Shown piece by piece: positions 6,219-10,719 of a stretch of DNA of 10,719 bases (its first letter is position 1; each line of letters starts with the position of its first letter). The DNA is from Deltaproteobacteria bacterium (GTDB lineage Bacteria > Desulfobacterota > Desulfarculia > Adiutricales > Adiutricaceae), in assembly GCA_031278795.1 (NCBI GenBank), contig JAITJT010000221.1, positions 1 through 10,719 on the forward strand, written 5' to 3'. A program made the position numbers and the translations under genes. The notes under the pieces were generated by a model. It was not told the origin of the DNA and did no database searches. It saw only the letters and a list, made by a program, of their open reading frames with translations.

Positions 6219-6685
6219 TGCCCGGGAGCGAGGATGCTGAGTCCTTAACTGAGGACCCAGCTCTTAGCCCGGAGGCGGAGGCCTGGGGTGCCTTCCAGAA
6301 CCGCCTCCCTAAGGTTCCGGAGGAGGATGTCCTGGACGTGGACGACTTTAGGGTAACCCCGGGGGGAAGCTACTCCTACTACCTCAAACGCATAGCCACG
6401 GAAGGCACTAGGCTAAGGGGCCGGGCCATAACCATATTCGCCATCGCCGACAAGGAAGGAACCGTGACCTTGGTCTCAGACCCCAAGATAGACCTGGGAG
6501 TGCCCTCCCAGGGCTATGACCTGGGCGGGAAATACAATATCGTCAGCTCCAAGGTCTATAGGGGTAACGTGAAGGTGCCCCAGGGAGGAAAAATCCTCTC
6601 GGCGCAGGTCTTGGCCTGGGACGAGGCCAACAAGGAGCTTGTCTTCCAGAAAAAGATAGTAATTGGGGGGCCGCGCGGTGAATGA
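6218..6685 (+). CDS. C-terminal beta-rich part of the amber-split membrane protein
   Basis: This is the continuation of the frame interrupted at 6143. The open frame really begins at 6146. The GTG at 6218 is only the first possible start, and its purine-rich upstream sequence lies too close to serve well as a ribosome binding site. After the Gly-Ala-Gln repeat and an acidic stretch, about 110 residues (from VLDVDDFRVTPGG to the end) form a probable beta-rich domain that I do not recognise, with LRGRAITIFAIADKEGTVTLVSDP as its most regular strand pattern (quoted in part: GRAITIFAIADKEG). Codon use and spacing match the neighbouring genes, and the last codons overlap the start of the Csd4-like gene. 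Translated alone it would lack a signal or anchor, so it makes sense only as the periplasmic domain of the full protein. Confidence 0.6.
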   Translation: MPGSEDAESLTEDPALSPEAEAWGAFQNRLPKVPEEDVLDVDDFRVTPGGSYSYYLKRIATEGTRLRGRAITIFAIADKEGTVTLVSDPKIDLGVPSQGYDLGGKYNIVSSKVYRGNVKVPQGGKILSAQVLAWDEANKELVFQKKIVIGGPRGE

Positions 6686-8660
6686 GCCCAAAGTTTCCAC
6701 CCGCGCCTATCTGGGCTTCTTAGCTAGCCTCATCCCCCTTCTGATAATCACAATCCTATCTACCGGAATGGAGGCGGCCATCGCGGGCAGCCGTACGCCC
6801 GGGGGAAGGGAGCACATAGTCTACTACGAGGGCACGGTGGGGGAGCTGGAGGTCTACAAGATCTACGGCCGGGAGGAAGGCCCCACCATGATGATCCTAG
6901 GAGGCATCCAGGGTGACGAGCCCGGGGGCTTCTTATCCGCCGACCTTTACGTGGACACCGCGCTTAAGCGCGGAAACCTGATAATAGTTCCCAGAGCCAA
7001 CTTTAAATCCATCATAAACTCCGATAGGGGTACTGACGGAGACATGAACCGTAAGTTTGGGGAGAGCCTAAGCGTTACTGACCCGGACTCGGGAAGAGTG
7101 CAAGTCATCAAGAACCTCATGGGCGAATCGGATATATTTTTAAACCTCCATGACGGCTCTGGCTTCTTTAGGGCCAACTGGGAATCCAGCATGGCCAATC
7201 CGGATCGCTACGGCCAGTGCCTCATAGCTGACGCCGAGGTCTACACCAACTCCAAGGGAGAGATTCTAAGGCTTGGGCAAATAGCCAGAAAGGCCGTGGA
7301 GATAATAAACAAAGACATATCAGAGGATAGCTTCAAGTTTTCTTTCGCCAACCACGACACACTCTCACCCAAGACCAGGCACGCGGAGCAGAGGCACTCG
7401 GCCACCTACTACGCCCTCACCAAGCTGGGGATTCCTGCTTACGGCATTGAAACCTCCAAGCAGCTTCCGTCTTTAGAGATGAAGGTGCACCAGCACAACC
7501 TGGCGGTGAACGCCTTCATGGAGCTCTACGGCATAAAGCTGGAGCAGCCCCGCATCAATCTAGATCCTCCGGAGCTGCACTTCCTGGTGATAGCCGTAAA
7601 CGGCAATACGAAGATGGCCGTGGCCGACACCCAGAGGCTCTTGGTCAAAAGTGGCGACACCTTGGAGATCCTCTACGTGGGCTCCAACTACCAAAGGGGC
7701 ATCTCGGTGGACATCTTGGGTTTCGGCACCTTAAACGACCTGCGCATCCCCTTAAAGATTACCCGCCCCACCACCATCATCGCCAGAAAGGATAGTTTTC
7801 ATTTTGGAAAGATAGAGGTGGCCTTCCACCCGGAGGGAGAGAGTCCGGATATACCCTTGGTGGCCGATCTTAAAGGAGATCTGCCGGTGGGGGGCGCGGC
7901 GGGCTTTCTACCCGGAACTGAACTAGATCCAGCCGACATCCCCGTGGTGGCTGAGGCCGGAAGAAGTCCCCAGATTAGCGGAACCATAAGGTCGCCTCTG
8001 GAGGATGTAACAGATCAAAGCCCAGCCCCTGGGGCGCCCCAGGCGCCCCAGGGTTCTGATCTTGCTTCCAAACGAGGCTTTTCCTTACTTATTGATGGGA
8101 CCCCTCTTACCTTAAATGAGGGCGAGACCCAGTTAATAAGGAGCGGCTCCAAGATAAGCTTGGTGGATTTCGTTAACCCCGGAAACATCCCTCCAGGAAC
8201 GGTTCTTAACCTCAAGGGTTTTATAGGCCGCCGTGGAGACACCACTGGTAACGACAAGGGCACCACCTGCGACACCTCCAAGGATTTAATACCCCGTTTC
8301 GCCATAACCCAGAAGGGAAAAACCCTCTACCAGCTGGGGGCGGAATCGGGTCCGGAGATTCTCTTCAAGGCCTATCTGGAGGTGCGGACTCCAGTACTAG
8401 AGTCAGTTACCTTCGTTTTAGGGGGAGAGGAGAAGGTACTTAAACTTGCCGGACGCTGGCGGGTTAAACCCGGAACCCATGTGGTCATCAAGGACATCGC
8501 CCTTGTGGGCGGCCTTCCCCTTAGCTCCCTAAGGCTCACCCTGGGCGGAAGGACGGTGGATCCGGAGCTTCCCACGGTCATCACCATGCCCGAGATAGCG
8601 GTCTCCCTAGCCGTTTTCGTGGAGGGTCAGCTAGCCGGAAAGGTCGTGCTCCATCCTTAA
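6678..8660 (+). CDS. csd4: Csd4/Pgp1-like peptidoglycan D,L-carboxypeptidase (peptidase family M99)
   Basis: This 660-residue enzyme has an N-terminal signal or anchor (about residues 8-35) and a carboxypeptidase domain to about residue 285. The zinc motif is GGIQGDEPGG, with Gln78 and Glu81; Gln replaces the usual His of M14 enzymes, as in Helicobacter Csd4. His158 (NLHDGSG) is the third ligand, Asn124-Arg125 (DMNR) bind substrate, and Glu258 (GIETSK) is the catalytic base. Csd4/Pgp1 cleave the bond between D-Glu and meso-diaminopimelate, turning tripeptides into dipeptides and shaping curved or helical cells. The middle beta domain (about 300-385, with ISVDILGFGTLNDL) also fits M99 proteins. 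A linker and about 195 extra residues (466-660) make it much longer than Helicobacter Csd4 (about 440). GTG 6678 is preferred because it has a G-rich site seven bases upstream and overlaps the previous stop by eight bases; a TTG at 6663 would add five residues. Confidence 0.92.
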   Translation: MNEPKVSTRAYLGFLASLIPLLIITILSTGMEAAIAGSRTPGGREHIVYYEGTVGELEVYKIYGREEGPTMMILGGIQGDEPGGFLSADLYVDTALKRGNLIIVPRANFKSIINSDRGTDGDMNRKFGESLSVTDPDSGRVQVIKNLMGESDIFLNLHDGSGFFRANWESSMANPDRYGQCLIADAEVYTNSKGEILRLGQIARKAVEIINKDISEDSFKFSFANHDTLSPKTRHAEQRHSATYYALTKLGIPAYGIETSKQLPSLEMKVHQHNLAVNAFMELYGIKLEQPRINLDPPELHFLVIAVNGNTKMAVADTQRLLVKSGDTLEILYVGSNYQRGISVDILGFGTLNDLRIPLKITRPTTIIARKDSFHFGKIEVAFHPEGESPDIPLVADLKGDLPVGGAAGFLPGTELDPADIPVVAEAGRSPQISGTIRSPLEDVTDQSPAPGAPQAPQGSDLASKRGFSLLIDGTPLTLNEGETQLIRSGSKISLVDFVNPGNIPPGTVLNLKGFIGRRGDTTGNDKGTTCDTSKDLIPRFAITQKGKTLYQLGAESGPEILFKAYLEVRTPVLESVTFVLGGEEKVLKLAGRWRVKPGTHVVIKDIALVGGLPLSSLRLTLGGRTVDPELPTVITMPEIAVSLAVFVEGQLAGKVVLHP

Positions 8661-8685
8661 GAGGCCAAAGGCGCGGGTCACCACC

Positions 8686-9978
8686 ATGGGCTGCAAGGTG
8701 AACCAATACGAGTCGGCCCAGCTCTCTCAAAAACTAGTGAGTCTTGGTTATGAGCTAGTGGAGGAGGGAGATTCCCAAGTCTCTGTCCTTAACGCCTGCG
8801 TGGTAACTGCCCGGGCTGAAAAGGAGGCCCTGCAGATCCTAAGGCGCCTAAGGCGGGAAAGCCCTGAGGCTAAGATTATAGTCATGGGCTGCCTCTATAA
8901 GCTAAGAGGAAAGGAACTCTTGGAGGAAAAGCTAATTGACGCGGCCCTGGCCACCTCTGAGGATCTTTGTAAGTTCCTAGGAGATAAGGTCCCCGAAAAA
9001 GACCCACTCGAGGGTGCCCTACCCCATAAGGGTGTACTTACTAAAGAGGACAATAAGGGGCAATTATTCCCACCCCAGAGGCAGAGCCGGGCTTTTTTCA
9101 AGATACAGGACGGCTGCGACCAAGGATGTCACTTCTGTATCATACCCAGCCTAAGGGGGAGATCCCGATCGCTTCCCCTCCCAGACGTCATCCGCGGTAT
9201 TGTTTATTATTTTCAAGAGGGCTTCTCCGAGATAGTCTTAACAGGCATACACCTGGGCGCCTGGGGCCGCGAGGAGGGTGAAAATATAAATAGCCTCCTG
9301 GAACATATCTCCCAAAGGCTTAAACCAGACCCAAAACAATTTAGGCTCCGCCTAAGTTCCATTGAGCCCACGGAGGCCGCTCAGCTAATAGATGCCTTCG
9401 CAAGCTATCCCTGGCTCGCCAAGCACCTCCACATTCCCCTCCAGAGCGGCTCTGATTACGTTCTTTCCACCATGAACCGCCCTTACCTAAGCTTATTTTA
9501 TCGTGACCTTGTTGAAAAGTTTAAAAATCTCCATCCCCAAATGTGCCTTGGCACTGACATAATCGTGGGCTACCCCACGGAGGATGACTCCCGCTTCCAG
9601 GAGACCTTGAATTTCCTTGAGGGTCTTCCCCTTAGCTATCACCATATCTTTCCTTACTCAGAAAGAAGCGGAACCATAGCCGCCACCCTCGAACCCAAAC
9701 TATCATCCAAGGTCATAAAGATGCGCGCTAAAGAGCTAAAGGCGCTAAACATCAGAAAGCGCATGGAGTATAGAGACACACTGGTGGGAAGACGTGAGCT
9801 GGTACTGGTGGAAAATAGCCTCCACGCTAAAAGCGCCAGGCAGAAAGGCTTAAGTGGAGGCTATCAGACCATTTTGCTTCCAGATAATCAAATATATAAT
9901 CCGCGTAAATTATATGATCTAGAACTCATAGACACTAACAATCCTTACGGATTACTGGAGGGAAGAGATGGAGGATGA
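8686..9978 (+). CDS. mtaB: tRNA t6A37 C2-methylthiotransferase MtaB
   Basis: MtaB converts t6A at tRNA position 37 (ANN-reading tRNAs) to ms2t6A, using two 4Fe-4S clusters and SAM in the cytoplasm. The N-terminal MTTase domain opens with MGCKVNQYES, the MtaB-type signature, and has Cys3, Cys38 and Cys69 for the auxiliary cluster. The radical SAM domain has CDQGCHFC with Cys144, Cys148 and Cys151, followed by IIPSLRGRSRS. A short TRAM domain occupies about 365-415. All six cysteines are present, so it should be active. The ATG at 8686 falls inside the family's conserved first strand: the codons before it read A-R-V-T-T, matching the usual 'V-x-T-L-G-C-K-V-N' start, yet no ATG, GTG or TTG exists upstream before the TAG at 8632. 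An ATC at 8653 has GGAAAGG nine bases upstream and may be the real start. The gene follows the Csd4-like gene closely and overlaps the next gene by 11 bases. Confidence 0.93.
   Translation: MGCKVNQYESAQLSQKLVSLGYELVEEGDSQVSVLNACVVTARAEKEALQILRRLRRESPEAKIIVMGCLYKLRGKELLEEKLIDAALATSEDLCKFLGDKVPEKDPLEGALPHKGVLTKEDNKGQLFPPQRQSRAFFKIQDGCDQGCHFCIIPSLRGRSRSLPLPDVIRGIVYYFQEGFSEIVLTGIHLGAWGREEGENINSLLEHISQRLKPDPKQFRLRLSSIEPTEAAQLIDAFASYPWLAKHLHIPLQSGSDYVLSTMNRPYLSLFYRDLVEKFKNLHPQMCLGTDIIVGYPTEDDSRFQETLNFLEGLPLSYHHIFPYSERSGTIAATLEPKLSSKVIKMRAKELKALNIRKRMEYRDTLVGRRELVLVENSLHAKSARQKGLSGGYQTILLPDNQIYNPRKLYDLELIDTNNPYGLLEGRDGG
9957..9961 (+). promoter_or_regulatory. Ribosome binding site of the radical SAM gene inside mtaB
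   Basis: GGAGG sits six bases before the ATG at 9968 and lies within the last codons of mtaB. It decides the start of the downstream gene, and its overlap with mtaB implies coupled translation. Confidence 0.65.
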
Positions 9979-10719
9979 CCGGGCCCCCATACACAGTGAC
10001 TCCCTCAAGGTTTCCAGGCTCTATAAAGGAAAACTGAGCCCGGAGGAGGCTCTAACCGCTATTATGGGCCCGCGCTTTGAGAGCTACCGGGCCCGCTGGA
10101 ACCGTGCCCGGAGTTTTAAGGAGCTTCCTAGCTTTCCCATACACGTGGACTATGAGGTCATGAGTAAGTGCAACTACTCCTGCCCCATGTGTCCCATGAG
10201 CGTAAGAGACCTTACGTACTCTGGAGACGAGAAGCTTGAAGAAAACAGAGGAAAAGGCGAAAAACGCTTAAGTAGCTCCAAGATAAAGGAGCTCCTGGAG
10301 GAAGGCGCGGCAAAGGGCCAGGCGGCCTTGGGATTCGGTGGGCTTTGGGAGCCATTATTATATAAGGACCTTCCGGAGATAGTAAGCTACGGAAGAGACT
10401 TAGGTTTAGTTGACATGATGGTTAACACCAACGGTAGCCTACTTACCCAGAACTTAGCGCAAGACCTAATAGAAAGTGGCCTCACCAGGCTCATGGTGAG
10501 CTTGGATGCCCTCAGTCCGGAAACCTATAAACAAATAAGAAGGGGAGGGAACCTGGAGCAAGTGGAGGAAAACATCCGCATCTTTCTAGAAGAGAGAAAA
10601 AAAAGAAAATCCCCCCTGCCGCTTCTTAGGGTGAGTTTTTTGGTGACCTCAATTAACGAGAGCGAGCTCCAAGGATTCATGCACCACTGGGAGGACAGAG
10701 CTGATTTTTTATCCGTGCA
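9968..10719 (+). CDS. Radical SAM protein, 3' end beyond the window
   Basis: The frame is open from ATG 9968 to the window edge (250 complete codons). Residues 66-75 read SKCNYSCPMC, so Cys68, Cys72 and Cys75 form the CxxxCxxC motif for the 4Fe-4S cluster that cleaves S-adenosylmethionine. The following pieces fit the radical SAM barrel: FGGLWEPLL (the place of the usual GGEPLL), NTNGSLL, and LMVSLDALSPETYKQIRRGG. An unusual N-terminal stretch of about 55 residues precedes the barrel (KLSPEEALTAIMGPRFESYR). Such proteins often carry a C-terminal SPASM cluster domain, but that region is out of view, so the substrate cannot be named. It overlaps mtaB by 11 bases and is probably cotranscribed with it. 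Confidence 0.88.
   Translation, partial: MEDDRAPIHSDSLKVSRLYKGKLSPEEALTAIMGPRFESYRARWNRARSFKELPSFPIHVDYEVMSKCNYSCPMCPMSVRDLTYSGDEKLEENRGKGEKRLSSSKIKELLEEGAAKGQAALGFGGLWEPLLYKDLPEIVSYGRDLGLVDMMVNTNGSLLTQNLAQDLIESGLTRLMVSLDALSPETYKQIRRGGNLEQVEENIRIFLEERKKRKSPLPLLRVSFLVTSINESELQGFMHHWEDRADFLSV

Overview
The window looks like chromosomal DNA of a diderm bacterium, most likely from the Desulfobacterota/deltaproteobacterial side. This is a low-confidence guess. It rests on the lipoprotein and periplasmic peptidoglycan-trimming genes and on mixed GC-rich coding against very AT-rich spacers; nothing in the sequence fixes the species.

Left part (1-2762): the 3' end of a truncated gene (possibly a methyltransferase) is followed by an AT-rich, mostly gene-free accessory-looking stretch. 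It holds a striking direct-repeat array (529-1032, strict 44-bp period, eleven complete copies plus a degenerate start, each copy carrying two TCAC-n-TGTGA inverted repeats). It also holds a lone minus-strand AbiEii-type nucleotidyltransferase (1122-1898) with no recognisable AbiEi antitoxin beside it, a putative promoter/operator for that gene, and a cluster of GC-rich palindromes (2265-2330).

Middle part (2763-8660): a plus-strand cluster encodes cell-envelope proteins: a small lipoprotein, a Csd6/Pgp2-type L,D-transpeptidase-fold enzyme with two NTF2-like domains, a single-pass membrane protein whose reading frame is split by an in-frame amber codon, and a Csd4/Pgp1-type (M99) D,L-carboxypeptidase. 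By family knowledge, Csd6 trims tetrapeptides to tripeptides and Csd4 trims tripeptides to dipeptides, so the two would act in sequence in the periplasm. In Helicobacter and Campylobacter these enzymes set helical cell shape, so this cluster probably sets cell curvature or wall remodelling. The membrane protein may be a scaffold.

Right part (8661-10719): the same strand continues, tightly spaced, with the tRNA methylthiotransferase gene mtaB and the first 250 codons of a radical SAM protein that runs off the window. mtaB has an unusual start: its conserved N-terminus extends upstream of the first ATG with no standard start codon.
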